Notes: a model not told the origin generated them from the sequence alone. DNA of 26,615 nucleotides from an uncultured Prevotellaceae bacterium (GCA_937910905.1 CALEPV010000019.1:1-26615); one strand, 5' to 3'; positions 6,155-14,605 are shown, counted from the stretch's first letter. Numbers and translations are program-made.

Positions 6155-8731
6155 ATGAGACAACTATTTTCCGCATGGCTGACAGCTGCAATGCTGCTGA
6201 TTGGCAATAGCGTTACGGCGCAAGAGGGTGACCTGACATTCAAGCAATGGGCGCAGACCCCGCCTATGGGTTGGAATTCGTGGGATTGCTACGGACCCAC
6301 GGTGGTGGAGAGCGAGGTGAAGGCCAATGCCGACTACATGGCCGAACATCTGTTGCAGTACGGATGGGAATATGTGGTCGTTGATATACGCTGGTTTGTG
6401 GAGAACGACAAGGCCGGGGGCTACAATCAGACCAATCCGATATACGACATGGACGAGTGGGGACGCTACATCCCAGCCCCTAACCGTTTCCCGAGCAGTG
6501 CCAACGGCGCAGGATTCAAGCCTCTGGCTGACTATGTGCACTCCAAGGGGCTGAAGTTCGGCATACACCTGATGCGCGGACTGCCCAAGCTGGCCGTGAC
6601 GCGGAAGTGTCCGGTGAAGGGTACGGACGGCATCACCTGCGATCAGATATACAGCACCGACTCTGCCTGCACATGGCTGCGCGACAACTACAAGGTGGAC
6701 TATCGCAAGGCTGGAGCGCAGGAGTACTACAACTCGTGCTTTGATATGTATGCCGAGTGGGGCGTGGACTTTGTAAAGATTGACGACCTGAGCCGCCCAT
6801 ACCATACGGCAGAGATAGAGATGATACGTCGTGCCATAGACCAGACGGGACGGCCTATTGTGCTCAGCCTATCGCCAGGCGAGACTCCACTGGACCGTGT
6901 GGAACATGTTAAGACACATGCCAACATGTGGCGCACAGTGGACGATTTCTGGGACAACTGGAGCCAGCTGAACTATCAGTTCCAAGTGTGTGCACGCTGG
7001 GCACCTTACATTGCAGAGGGCACTTGGCCTGATGCCGACATGCTGCCACTAGGACATATCAGCATCCGTGGTGAGCGCGGAGCAGACCGCCAGTGCGGAT
7101 TGACCACAGACGAACAATATACAATGATGAACCTGTGGACTATATTCCGCTCACCGCTGATGTTCGGTGGCAATATGCCGGACAATACCCCTGAGGTGAA
7201 CCGCCTGCTGACTAATACCGATGTGCTGCGTATGCACCACTACTCGCAGAACAACCGCCAGATAAGCTCAGTGGACGGTCACATAGTGTGGGCTGCCGAT
7301 GACCCTGAGACCGGAGCCCGCTATGCAGCACTGTTCAACACTGGTGGCTCGGAATTCGTATCCACCAAGAATGTGCTTTACCGCAGTGGCACCATATCCT
7401 ACCTCACCACAGGTTATCAGACCGAAGTCGATGTTCAGCTGCCTAAAGGCACGAAGTCGCTCTGCCTGGTGGTGACCGATGGCGGCGATAGCTACGACAG
7501 CGACCATGCCGACTGGATAGACCCGACGGTGACATTCGCAGATGGTACAACAGCCTCACTTACGACCATGCAGCGTGGACGAGCTACGCAGGGGTGGGGC
7601 AGTCTGGCTGTCAACAAGAACCTCAATGGCGGCAAGCTGAGCATCAACGGCACGAAGTACGACACAGGCTTTGCCACACATGCCAACTCCTGCATCACCT
7701 TCGACTTCGACCAGCCCGTGACACGCTTCACGGCCTTGGCCGGCATAGACAACACTGGCACGGACCAAGGCTCAAAGTCGAGTGTGGAGTTCATGGTGTT
7801 CAGCTATGATCCGACACTGCGTGCAGAGGTGACCGACGCCAATGCCGGCTCCAAAACGGTGCGTGTGGATCCCGACAAGCAGGTAGCTGTGAGCCGATAC
7901 ATCAGCTCGCCACTCAAGCAGCAGTCCGATGTCATCGAGGCTGATATAGCAGGTGCAGAGAAGCTCTATCTGGTGGTGACCAATGGAGGCGATGGCTTCG
8001 ACTACGACCATGCCGACTGGGCAACGCCAGTGCTCATAGATGCTGAAGGGCATGAGACGCCGCTTACTGACCTGACATGGGATGCCAATCCCGCGAATGG
8101 CTGGAGCATGAATCCGCGCAAGGGTACAAACAATGACGGCAACGCAATGAAGATTGACGGCACACAATATAATAAAGGTATAGGCTGCAACGCTCCGTCG
8201 CAGATTGTCTACACACTGCCGGCAGGCCACAACTATGTGAAGTTCCGCTCGCTCGTAGGTCACGACGACGATGTGAAGGGACGCTCGTCAGGTGCAACCA
8301 TGGAGTTCCGTGTGTTCACCTCTGATCCCGTTCCTTCTGCAGAAGCAGCTGTGACACTCGACCTTACGGCTCTTGGCTACGATGCCGATGCAGAGGTTAC
8401 AATCACCGATATGTGGACAGGCCAGCAACTGGGCCAGTATCGCGGCACTGAGTTCTCGCCCATGCTGCGTAGTCATGCCAGCGGACTATACTATCTCACA
8501 TCACTGGTCGATGGTGTCCAGGCTGCTATGGCCACAGCGCCACAGCAGGACATCAGCTTCAGCAGTCACGACAGTCTGCTGTGCGTGCAGAGCGCCAACG
8601 CGCGTACGCTGCCGCTGTACAGACTGGACGGCAGACTGTTCCGCGTGCTGCAACTGAATGCCAGCACTACTATGCTGTCTCTGCCGCGCGGCTACTACAT
8701 CGCTGCCGGGCAGAAGATAATTGTGCAATGA
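6155..8731 (+). CDS. GH27 alpha-galactosidase-like enzyme with NPCBM modules and type IX secretion tail
   Basis: The precursor has 858 residues and a signal peptide MRQLFSAWLTAAMLLIGNSV-TAQ; the ATG at 6155 is chosen because an earlier in-frame start would lie upstream of the promoter. The GH27 (alpha/beta)8 barrel begins at TPPMGWNSWD. The probable nucleophile is D210 in VKIDD and the probable acid/base is D264 in WRTVDDFWDNW. The C-terminal beta domain is split: it opens at about 385-410, is interrupted by NPCBM-type carbohydrate-binding modules (about 416-725), then resumes with VTITDMWTGQQLG and SHASGLYYL (about 730-790). The last 50 residues (LYRLDGRLF...LPRGYYIAAGQ) resemble a type IX secretion signal, so the enzyme is probably exported. 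GH27 members release alpha-galactose, and some release beta-L-arabinopyranose; with the GH105 downstream, a pectin side chain is the likely substrate. It is the first gene of a six-gene operon. Confidence 0.88.
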   Translation: MRQLFSAWLTAAMLLIGNSVTAQEGDLTFKQWAQTPPMGWNSWDCYGPTVVESEVKANADYMAEHLLQYGWEYVVVDIRWFVENDKAGGYNQTNPIYDMDEWGRYIPAPNRFPSSANGAGFKPLADYVHSKGLKFGIHLMRGLPKLAVTRKCPVKGTDGITCDQIYSTDSACTWLRDNYKVDYRKAGAQEYYNSCFDMYAEWGVDFVKIDDLSRPYHTAEIEMIRRAIDQTGRPIVLSLSPGETPLDRVEHVKTHANMWRTVDDFWDNWSQLNYQFQVCARWAPYIAEGTWPDADMLPLGHISIRGERGADRQCGLTTDEQYTMMNLWTIFRSPLMFGGNMPDNTPEVNRLLTNTDVLRMHHYSQNNRQISSVDGHIVWAADDPETGARYAALFNTGGSEFVSTKNVLYRSGTISYLTTGYQTEVDVQLPKGTKSLCLVVTDGGDSYDSDHADWIDPTVTFADGTTASLTTMQRGRATQGWGSLAVNKNLNGGKLSINGTKYDTGFATHANSCITFDFDQPVTRFTALAGIDNTGTDQGSKSSVEFMVFSYDPTLRAEVTDANAGSKTVRVDPDKQVAVSRYISSPLKQQSDVIEADIAGAEKLYLVVTNGGDGFDYDHADWATPVLIDAEGHETPLTDLTWDANPANGWSMNPRKGTNNDGNAMKIDGTQYNKGIGCNAPSQIVYTLPAGHNYVKFRSLVGHDDDVKGRSSGATMEFRVFTSDPVPSAEAAVTLDLTALGYDADAEVTITDMWTGQQLGQYRGTEFSPMLRSHASGLYYLTSLVDGVQAAMATAPQQDISFSSHDSLLCVQSANARTLPLYRLDGRLFRVLQLNASTTMLSLPRGYYIAAGQKIIVQ

Positions 8732-8748
8732 AGATTTATGATTAAATA

Positions 8749-9294
8749 ATGAAGAATCAAAGAAACCAACAATGTCTGGCGTTGCTGCTGTGTGCAGCCA
8801 GCCTTGCGGCATGTGGCAGCAAGCAGGGTGAGACAGACGAGCAGGCATCGCAGCCTTTCGTGGAGTACACAGCAGCGCAGGGTGACGACATTCACCGTCA
8901 TGCAGAAGTGAACATGAACGGCTCGGTGCGTGTGGGTGGCCACACCTACGACTATTCCATCAACGGAGTACCGTGCGACTCGCTGCCTGTGGTTACTGAC
9001 GACGAAGGTACCCGCTATGCCGACAACCTGTTCCAGCTCATAATCAAGCGTGACGGCGAAGCTTTTGTGAACAGGACCATCACCAAGGCCAGCTTGAGCC
9101 ACAAGCTGACTTCGGAGTTTCGGCAGAATGGCATACTGGACGGCATCATCTACGATGACCGTCAGTCGGGTCTGCGCTTCCGCGTGTCGGTGAGCTTTCC
9201 TGAGAGCGATGTACACACACCTCTGCTCATACAGGTGGGCAGCGACGGCTCGCTTGTCTACGAGCGCGACATACAGGCCGAGCAGGACGAATAG
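8749..9294 (+). CDS. Small lipoprotein, DUF4738-like
   Basis: The 181-residue precursor has a lipobox ending in SLAAC, with the lipidated cysteine at C22. The mature part has no transmembrane segment and a mixed alpha/beta composition; its middle (DYSINGVPCDSLPVVTDDEG, then DNLFQLII and FRQNGILDGI) resembles DUF4738 proteins as I remember them from Prevotella. It is a periplasmic or outer-membrane-anchored lipoprotein. It starts 17 bases after the GH27 stop and ends 40 bases before rfbC, so it belongs to the operon, but its role in sugar processing is unknown. The family assignment is tentative, whereas the lipoprotein call is firm. Confidence 0.75.
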   Translation: MKNQRNQQCLALLLCAASLAACGSKQGETDEQASQPFVEYTAAQGDDIHRHAEVNMNGSVRVGGHTYDYSINGVPCDSLPVVTDDEGTRYADNLFQLIIKRDGEAFVNRTITKASLSHKLTSEFRQNGILDGIIYDDRQSGLRFRVSVSFPESDVHTPLLIQVGSDGSLVYERDIQAEQDE

Positions 9295-9334
9295 AGCTAT
9301 GCTCCGCCTTATACATTAATATATATAGTACGTA

Positions 9335-9910
9335 ATGAACGTCATAGAGACTACAATCCCAGGGCTATATATCCTCGAACCACGCATCTTCCACGATTCC
9401 CGCGGCTACTTCTTCGAGAGCTTCTCGCAGCGTGAGTTCGATGAGAAAATACGTCCGATACGTTTTGTGCAGGACAACGAGAGCATGTCCACCTACGGCG
9501 TGATGCGTGGCCTGCACTACCAGCGTATGCCCTACACACAGTCCAAGCTCGTACGCTGCACCTACGGTGCGGTGTTGGATGTGGCAGTAGACATACGCCA
9601 CGGTTCGCCCACCTACGGCCAGCATGTGGCTGTGGTGCTGTCGGAGGAGAATCACAAACAGTTCTTCATCCCTCGCGGCTTCGCCCATGGTTTCTCGGTA
9701 CTGACCGATGTGGCTGTGTTCCAGTATAAATGCGACAACTACTACGCTCCACAGTCAGAGGGCGGCATACAGCTGCTCGATCCGGCTCTAGGCATCGACT
9801 GGCGCATCTCGGCAGGCCGTGCAGTGCTCAGCGAGAAGGACCTGGCCCATAAGCTACTGGCAGAGGCCGACTCTGATTTCAAATACTCTGATAACCTATA
9901 CGAAGCATGA
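9335..9910 (+). CDS. rfbC: dTDP-4-dehydrorhamnose 3,5-epimerase
   Basis: The 191-residue protein has the usual RmlC length and motifs: FHDSRGYFFES near the start, RGLHYQ with the catalytic histidine H61, K71 in QSKLVR, and IPRGFAHGF. It epimerises dTDP-4-keto-6-deoxyglucose at C3 and C5 to give dTDP-4-keto-L-rhamnose, in the cytoplasm. Its last four bases (ATGA) overlap the rfbB start, which suggests translational coupling. The glucose-1-phosphate thymidylyltransferase (rfbA) and the final reductase (rfbD) are not in the window and would have to be encoded elsewhere. Its place inside a glycan-degradation operon is unusual. Confidence 0.95.
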   Translation: MNVIETTIPGLYILEPRIFHDSRGYFFESFSQREFDEKIRPIRFVQDNESMSTYGVMRGLHYQRMPYTQSKLVRCTYGAVLDVAVDIRHGSPTYGQHVAVVLSEENHKQFFIPRGFAHGFSVLTDVAVFQYKCDNYYAPQSEGGIQLLDPALGIDWRISAGRAVLSEKDLAHKLLAEADSDFKYSDNLYEA

Positions 9911-11040
9911 AAACGATAATCATCACTGGCGGTGCAGGCTTCATTGGCTCGCACGTGGTACGTCTGTTCGTGAACAAGTACCCTGACTACAAGATAATCA
10001 ACCTCGACAAGCTCACCTACGCTGGCAATTTGGCTAACCTGACCGACATCGAGAATAAGCCGAACTACAAGTTTGTGCGTATGGATATATGCGACTTCGA
10101 CGGTGTGCTGAAGCTGATGCAGGACGAACATGTGGATGGTATCATCCATCTGGCGGCAGAGAGCCATGTGGACCGCAGCATCAAGGATCCGTTCACCTTC
10201 GCCCAGACCAATGTGATGGGCACCCTGTCGCTGCTGCAGGCAACCAATACCTACTGGCAGTCGCTGCCTGAGGGCTTCGAGGGCAAACGCTTCTATCATA
10301 TCAGCACCGACGAGGTCTATGGCGCGCTGCAGATGACCCACCCCGATGGTGTGGAACCGCCGTTCACCACCGTGGCATCCAGCGGCAGCCATCATCTGGC
10401 CTACGGTACAGCCTTTTTCACAGAGGACCTCAAGTACCAGCCACACTCGCCCTACAGCGCATCGAAGGCATCGAGCGACCATTTCGTACGTGCCTTCCAC
10501 GACACCTACGGGCTGCCGACCATCGTCACCAACTGCTCCAACAACTACGGCCCATACCAGTTCCCAGAGAAGCTCATACCGCTGTTCATCAACAATATAC
10601 ACCACCGCAAGGCGCTGCCCGTGTATGGCAAGGGCGAGAATGTTCGCGACTGGCTGTACGTCGAGGACCATGCACGAGCCATAGACGTGATATTCCACAA
10701 GGGCAGCATAGCTGAGACCTATAACATTGGAGGCTTCAATGAGTGGAAGAACATAGATATAATAAAGGTGCTCATCAAGACAGTAGACCGTCTGCTGGGA
10801 CGCAGGGAGGGAGAGGATCTGGATCTCATCACCTACGTTACCGACCGTGCCGGCCACGACCTGCGCTATGCCATAGACAGCCGCAAGCTGCAGCGTGAGC
10901 TTGGCTGGGAGCCTTCGTTACAGTTCGAGGAGGGCATCGAGAAGACAGTCCGCTGGTATCTCGACAATGAGGCGTGGCTGGAGAATGTCACCTCGGGCGA
11001 CTATCAGAAGTACTATGAGCAGATGTATGCCAACCGATAA
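9907..11040 (+). CDS. rfbB: dTDP-glucose 4,6-dehydratase
   Basis: This 377-residue short-chain dehydrogenase-type protein has the NAD-binding motif TGGAGFIGS (7-15), the STDEVYG motif with catalytic T134-D135-E136, and YSASK with Y183 and K187. NCSNNYGPYQ and the KLIPLFI segment are typical of RmlB. It converts dTDP-glucose to dTDP-4-keto-6-deoxyglucose, the substrate of the upstream rfbC product. It overlaps rfbC by 4 bases and lies 21 bases before the GH105 gene. Compared with textbook RmlB there is extra sequence around ALQMTHPDGVEPPFTTVASSGSHH, which I recall as common in the Bacteroidetes form. Confidence 0.95.
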   Translation: MKTIIITGGAGFIGSHVVRLFVNKYPDYKIINLDKLTYAGNLANLTDIENKPNYKFVRMDICDFDGVLKLMQDEHVDGIIHLAAESHVDRSIKDPFTFAQTNVMGTLSLLQATNTYWQSLPEGFEGKRFYHISTDEVYGALQMTHPDGVEPPFTTVASSGSHHLAYGTAFFTEDLKYQPHSPYSASKASSDHFVRAFHDTYGLPTIVTNCSNNYGPYQFPEKLIPLFINNIHHRKALPVYGKGENVRDWLYVEDHARAIDVIFHKGSIAETYNIGGFNEWKNIDIIKVLIKTVDRLLGRREGEDLDLITYVTDRAGHDLRYAIDSRKLQRELGWEPSLQFEEGIEKTVRWYLDNEAWLENVTSGDYQKYYEQMYANR

Positions 11041-11061
11041 CAAACTTAATACCATAAAGCA

Positions 11062-12486
11062 ATGAAACGGTATTTACTATTCTTGGGCCTGGCTCTATCC
11101 ATGCCAGCCTTTGCACAGCAGCCTCAGACAGAGGAGGTCAACGATATGACAACACCTCTGCACCTGCTTCGTCCAGCCTACAAGATACCTTACGGCGAAC
11201 TCACTGCTGATGAGGTCAAGACTTCGCTAGACCGTGTGTTTGCCTACTGCGATGCACAGACCCCGCACCGCATCCTTGCTGCCGACGGCACACCTGTTAC
11301 CAATCTCAAGAATCTGCCGGAGGGGGCAATCGTCGAGCGCGGTGCCTTCCGTGTAGGCTCCTATGAGTGGGGCATCACATATCAGGCACTGCTTGATGCA
11401 GCACGCGCTACTGGCGACCAGCGTTACAATGACTATGTGCTGAGCCAGTTCCGCCTGTTGGCTGAGGCTGTTCCAGCCTTCCAGAAGCGTGATGCAAAGA
11501 AGGAGGAGATAGCAGACCCACAGATGGAGCAGATCATCCATCCCCGTGCGCTCGACGATTGTGGCACGATGTGTACAGCCATGATGAAGGCCAAGGCAGT
11601 GCAGGCCGACCTGCAGTTGAATGGCATCATTGACAACTACTTCGACTTCGTGCACAACAAGCAGATGCGTCTCTCCGCAGGTGCCGGCGACAATCTCTTT
11701 GCCCGCAACCGTCCGCAGCACAACACCATCTGGCTCGACGATATGTATATGGGCATACCTACACTGGCATACGCTGGTATCTACTATCAGAACCCTGCCT
11801 ACTTCGATGAGGCCGCCACGATGTACAAGAGCTTCGTGCACCGTATGTGGGTGCCGGAGAAGAACATCTATCGCCACGGCTATGTGGAGGGCATGGCGCA
11901 GCAGCCTACCTACCACTGGGCGCGTGCCAACGGCTGGGCAATACTCACAACTGTCGAGCTGCTCGACATGCTGCCAGAGAATCATCCCGACCGCGAGTTC
12001 CTGCTTACACAGTTCAGAAAGCATGTTGTAGGCCTGTGCGCACTGCAGAGCAGCGAAGGCTTCTGGCATCAGCTGCTGGACCGCAACGACAGCTACCTCG
12101 AGACATCGGCCACTGCTATCTACTGCTACTGCATAGCCCATGCCATCCGCAAGGGTTGGCTCGAAGGTGTGACCTACGGCGGTGTGGCACAGCTGGCCTG
12201 GCACGCCATTGACTCGCAGATACTCGATGATGGTCGTGTGGCTGGTACATGCGTAGGCACTGGCATGGCCTTCGACCCTGCGTTCTACTACTACCGCCCA
12301 GTTTCGCCTGCTGCAGCACACGGCTACGGTCCTGTCATCTGGGCCGCTACGGAGATGTACCAGCTACTGCAGGAATGGCATCCGCGCACCAACGACAGCG
12401 GTCTCCACTTCTACGCTCAGCCGCAGACCAACCCCTCGCCGCTCTTCTACGTGACTGAGGACGGACAGGGTGAGGCTGTAAAGTAA
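11062..12486 (+). CDS. GH105 unsaturated rhamnogalacturonyl hydrolase (YteR/YesR-like)
   Basis: The 474-residue precursor has a signal peptide (MKRYLLFLGLALSMPAFAQ). The mature protein reads as an (alpha/alpha)6 barrel of the GH88/GH105 type: YEWGITYQALLDAA, LDDCGTM with candidate catalytic aspartates D165/D166, WLDDMYMGIP, and HWARANGWA (285-293), then ETSATAIYCY and GTCVGTGMAF. GH105 enzymes hydrate and remove the 4,5-unsaturated uronic acid left at the non-reducing end by pectate or rhamnogalacturonan lyases. No lyase is encoded in the window, so its substrate must be produced elsewhere. It lies 21 bases after rfbB and 17 before the DUF4861 gene. GH88 is the closest alternative, but the whole pattern favours GH105. 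Confidence 0.85.
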   Translation: MKRYLLFLGLALSMPAFAQQPQTEEVNDMTTPLHLLRPAYKIPYGELTADEVKTSLDRVFAYCDAQTPHRILAADGTPVTNLKNLPEGAIVERGAFRVGSYEWGITYQALLDAARATGDQRYNDYVLSQFRLLAEAVPAFQKRDAKKEEIADPQMEQIIHPRALDDCGTMCTAMMKAKAVQADLQLNGIIDNYFDFVHNKQMRLSAGAGDNLFARNRPQHNTIWLDDMYMGIPTLAYAGIYYQNPAYFDEAATMYKSFVHRMWVPEKNIYRHGYVEGMAQQPTYHWARANGWAILTTVELLDMLPENHPDREFLLTQFRKHVVGLCALQSSEGFWHQLLDRNDSYLETSATAIYCYCIAHAIRKGWLEGVTYGGVAQLAWHAIDSQILDDGRVAGTCVGTGMAFDPAFYYYRPVSPAAAHGYGPVIWAATEMYQLLQEWHPRTNDSGLHFYAQPQTNPSPLFYVTEDGQGEAVK

Positions 12487-12503
12487 CACAAACAGCATTC
12501 CGA

Positions 12504-13727
12504 ATGAAGCACTTAAGCTTTGCCGTGATGTGTATGTCGGCTATTGCCGCATCCGCACAGACATTTACCATAGACGTAAGCAATCCTCTGGACATACCGC
12601 AGACCGATGTGCCGGTGGTGGTGAACTTGCATGAGGTGCTGCATGAGCAGGCTACGCAGGTGACCTCTGTGCGTGTCACCAACAGCGCAACCAATGCCGA
12701 AATAGCATCGCAGCTCGATGACCTCGACGGCGACCTGTGCTACGATGAGTTGGCACTGGCGGTGGATGTTGCCGCCCAGGGCAGCGTAAGGTTGGAGTGC
12801 AGCGTCAGCGTAGATGCTCCGCAACGGGAGTATACACCCCGAGTCAATGCCTTTATGAAGGTGTGGGATCGCAAGTACCGCTACCCGCGCATCAATGCTA
12901 TCGAATATACTGGAGGCAACGAGCCGCTGGCCACCTACGATGCCATCTATGGCCACGGAGCTCAGTGGGAGAGCGAGCTGGTGGGCTTCCGCATCTACAT
13001 CGACCACCGTCAGAGCATCGACCTGTATGGCAAACCGACTCCCCAACTGGTGCTCGACCAGACCAACTTCTACTCCACACGCGAGGACTTGGCAGCTGGG
13101 CGTGGCGAAGACATACTCTTCGTAGGTGCCAGTGTAGGTGCCGGATCGTTCCGTGGTTACCTGAACGGCGAGCCCACCTATGTGGACAGCGTGCTGGCCA
13201 GAGGGCAACGTGTGCTGGCATCAGGCCCTGTGCGCACCATTGTGGAGGTCACGGACAGAGGCTGGCTCTATGACGGCAAGGCGATTGAGATGCGTCAGCT
13301 ATACACCATGTACGCTGGTCATCGCGATGTGCAGGTGGACGTTCAGCTGCGCAACCACGATGCTGCCGACCTGTTCTGTACTGGCTCACAGAAGCTGGAG
13401 ATGGACAATCACGGCTTCATCACTGCCGATGGCTTGTGCGGCTCGTGGGGCAGGAATGTGCCCGACAAGGCGCAAGCCGACCTCATCGAGGGCGTAGGCA
13501 TCGGTGTCTATGTGCCTGCTCCATATCTGTATAGCATCAAGGAGGACAGTCTCAACTACCTGACCATCGTGCAGCCCAAGCTGAATGCCGTGCGCTATCA
13601 CTTGGCAGTCTGTGCCGGCATGGAACGTGCTGGCTTCCAGAGTGCAGAAGCATGGTTCGACTGGCTGCGCGGCTGGCAGTGGGTGCTGCAGCATCCGTGT
13701 GCTGTAAGCGCAGCTTTGAAGCCCTAG
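12504..13727 (+). CDS. Secreted DUF4861-family protein, probably pectin-related
   Basis: The 407-residue precursor has a signal peptide MKHLSFAVMCMSAIAASAQ. The mature part is beta-rich, with conserved-looking blocks YGHGAQWESELVGFRIY, VGASVGAGSFRGY, YTMYAGHRDVQVDVQL and CAGMERAGF. I recognise these as the DUF4861 pattern, which in my memory often neighbours GH88/GH105 genes. The fold resembles large beta-sandwich sugar-active proteins, and the many His, Trp and Tyr residues could serve catalysis or sugar binding. No activity can be assigned from sequence. It is the last gene of the operon; its stop is three bases before the 22-base repeat array and is followed by a hairpin terminator. Confidence 0.7.
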   Translation: MKHLSFAVMCMSAIAASAQTFTIDVSNPLDIPQTDVPVVVNLHEVLHEQATQVTSVRVTNSATNAEIASQLDDLDGDLCYDELALAVDVAAQGSVRLECSVSVDAPQREYTPRVNAFMKVWDRKYRYPRINAIEYTGGNEPLATYDAIYGHGAQWESELVGFRIYIDHRQSIDLYGKPTPQLVLDQTNFYSTREDLAAGRGEDILFVGASVGAGSFRGYLNGEPTYVDSVLARGQRVLASGPVRTIVEVTDRGWLYDGKAIEMRQLYTMYAGHRDVQVDVQLRNHDAADLFCTGSQKLEMDNHGFITADGLCGSWGRNVPDKAQADLIEGVGIGVYVPAPYLYSIKEDSLNYLTIVQPKLNAVRYHLAVCAGMERAGFQSAEAWFDWLRGWQWVLQHPCAVSAALKP

Positions 13728-13730
13728 AAT

Positions 13731-13818
13731 TTGCACCGCGCTGCAACAACTTCTCCACCGCGGTGCAACGACCTCTCCACCGCGGTGCAACGACCTCTCC
13801 ACCGCGGTGCAAAAACAT
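13731..13818. repeat. Tandem array, four 22-base units with a palindromic core
   Basis: Four consecutive 22-base units start at 13731, 13753, 13775 and 13797. Units 2 and 3 are identical; unit 4 matches them at 19 of 22 positions and unit 1 at 17 of 22. Units 2-4 contain the perfect 10-base palindrome CACCGCGGTG; unit 1 has one changed base there. There are no spacers, so this is not a CRISPR. The array begins three bases after the DUF4861 stop and touches the terminator stem. Confidence 0.9.
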
Positions 13819-13856
13819 CAAGGCCGTGAACACGTTTCATTGTGGTCACGGCCTTG
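13819..13856. terminator. Bidirectional hairpin terminator
   Basis: A perfect 11-base stem, CAAGGCCGTGA (13819-13829) with TCACGGCCTTG (13846-13856), encloses a 16-base loop. On the plus strand it is followed by a short T-run (CTTTTA), and on the minus strand by GTTTTTG. It sits between the convergent DUF4861 and barrel genes, so it can serve both. Confidence 0.8.
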
Positions 13857-13874
13857 AGCTTTTATGCTGTGTGA

Positions 13875-14474
13875 TTAGAATCTGTAGGCGATGCCAAGAC
13901 TCAGACCGCAGCGGTTGAAGTCCTTGATCAGACGGTACTTAGCTTCGAATGTGGCTGCGAAGTGGTCGGTAATGTCATACTGGTAGCCGACACCGAAGTT
14001 GGCATTTACACGACCCTCATTGCTGGTGTAGCCATTGTTGAAGTGCCAGTGGTCGAAGCCCACACCGATGATAGGATACACGTACATCTGCTGATATACA
14101 CGAATCAGGTAGTTGAAGTTCATGTAGATGTCCCACTCTGTCCAGTGGCTGCTCTCCATATAGTACTCACCTCCGAACTCCACGCGGAAGGCGTCGGTAG
14201 CGTGGTACTGCAGCTTCAGGCCCAGACCGGCATTGTCGGCTACCTTGCCCAGACCTGCGTTGAAGTTCAGGCCCAGAGCCCATGACTGTGCACGATCCAC
14301 GTAGTCGAAGTCCTCATTCATAGGCGAATAGTTGCCCTGAATACGTACAGGAGCAGCTGCGGTTGCAGGCTGACTGGCTGGTTGACTGCCGTTGTTTGTG
14401 TTGTCTACAACGGTCACTTGTGCTGAAGCACCCATACTTACGAGGGCTACCAGCATGATGAATAGTTTACGCAT
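13875..14474 (-). CDS. Outer-membrane beta-barrel protein
   Basis: The 199-residue precursor from the ATG at 14474 has a signal peptide MRKLFIMLVALVSMGASAQ; a longer in-frame start at a TTG would overlap the promoter and add a non-signal segment. After a Gln/Ala/Pro-rich linker (about 25-50), alternating strands rich in Tyr, Gly and Asn run to the C-terminal IAYRF, whose last aromatic residue is typical of outer-membrane barrels. It looks like the OmpA/OmpX-type porin-family barrels common in Bacteroidetes. It is a single gene, divergent from the CotH protein gene and ending at the shared terminator. The substrate is unknown. Confidence 0.8.
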   Translation of the reverse strand: MRKLFIMLVALVSMGASAQVTVVDNTNNGSQPASQPATAAAPVRIQGNYSPMNEDFDYVDRAQSWALGLNFNAGLGKVADNAGLGLKLQYHATDAFRVEFGGEYYMESSHWTEWDIYMNFNYLIRVYQQMYVYPIIGVGFDHWHFNNGYTSNEGRVNANFGVGYQYDITDHFAATFEAKYRLIKDFNRCGLSLGIAYRF

Positions 14475-14516
14475 AGATGTAGAAGTTTGATTGGTAAAAT
14501 GTCCACTATTGATGTG

Positions 14517-14524
14517 CAAATATA
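14517..14524 (-). promoter_or_regulatory. -7 box TATATTTG for the barrel gene
   Basis: On the minus strand TATATTTG matches TAnnTTTG and lies 43 bases before the ATG at 14474, giving a leader of about 36 bases. I found no clear TTTG at -33. Confidence 0.55.
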
Positions 14525-14597
14525 CACAGAATGATTGAATTGGTGCTATTTTGGACCGAAAATGTAATAAAAAGCTGCTTCTGTGATGATTTATACG

Positions 14598-14605
14598 TAA
14601 CTTTG
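14598..14605 (+). promoter_or_regulatory. -7 box TAACTTTG for the CotH-domain gene
   Basis: TAACTTTG matches TAnnTTTG, and predicted transcription starts near 14612. This excludes the in-frame start at 14531 and supports the ATG at 14636, which begins a clear signal peptide. The -33 element is not convincing. Confidence 0.55.

Noticed and set aside
9742..10857. 371-codon open frame on the minus strand
   Set aside because: It lies antisense to rfbC/rfbB, which have unmistakable motifs; it has no family features and reflects codon bias of the real genes.
11227..12321. 364-codon open frame on the minus strand
   Set aside because: It is fully antisense to the GH105 gene, with low-complexity His/Val/Cys-rich translation and no recognisable domain.
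13731..13818. Possible CRISPR array
   Set aside because: The 22-base units are directly adjacent with no spacers, and no cas gene is present. The same holds for the arrays at 21817 and 26478.
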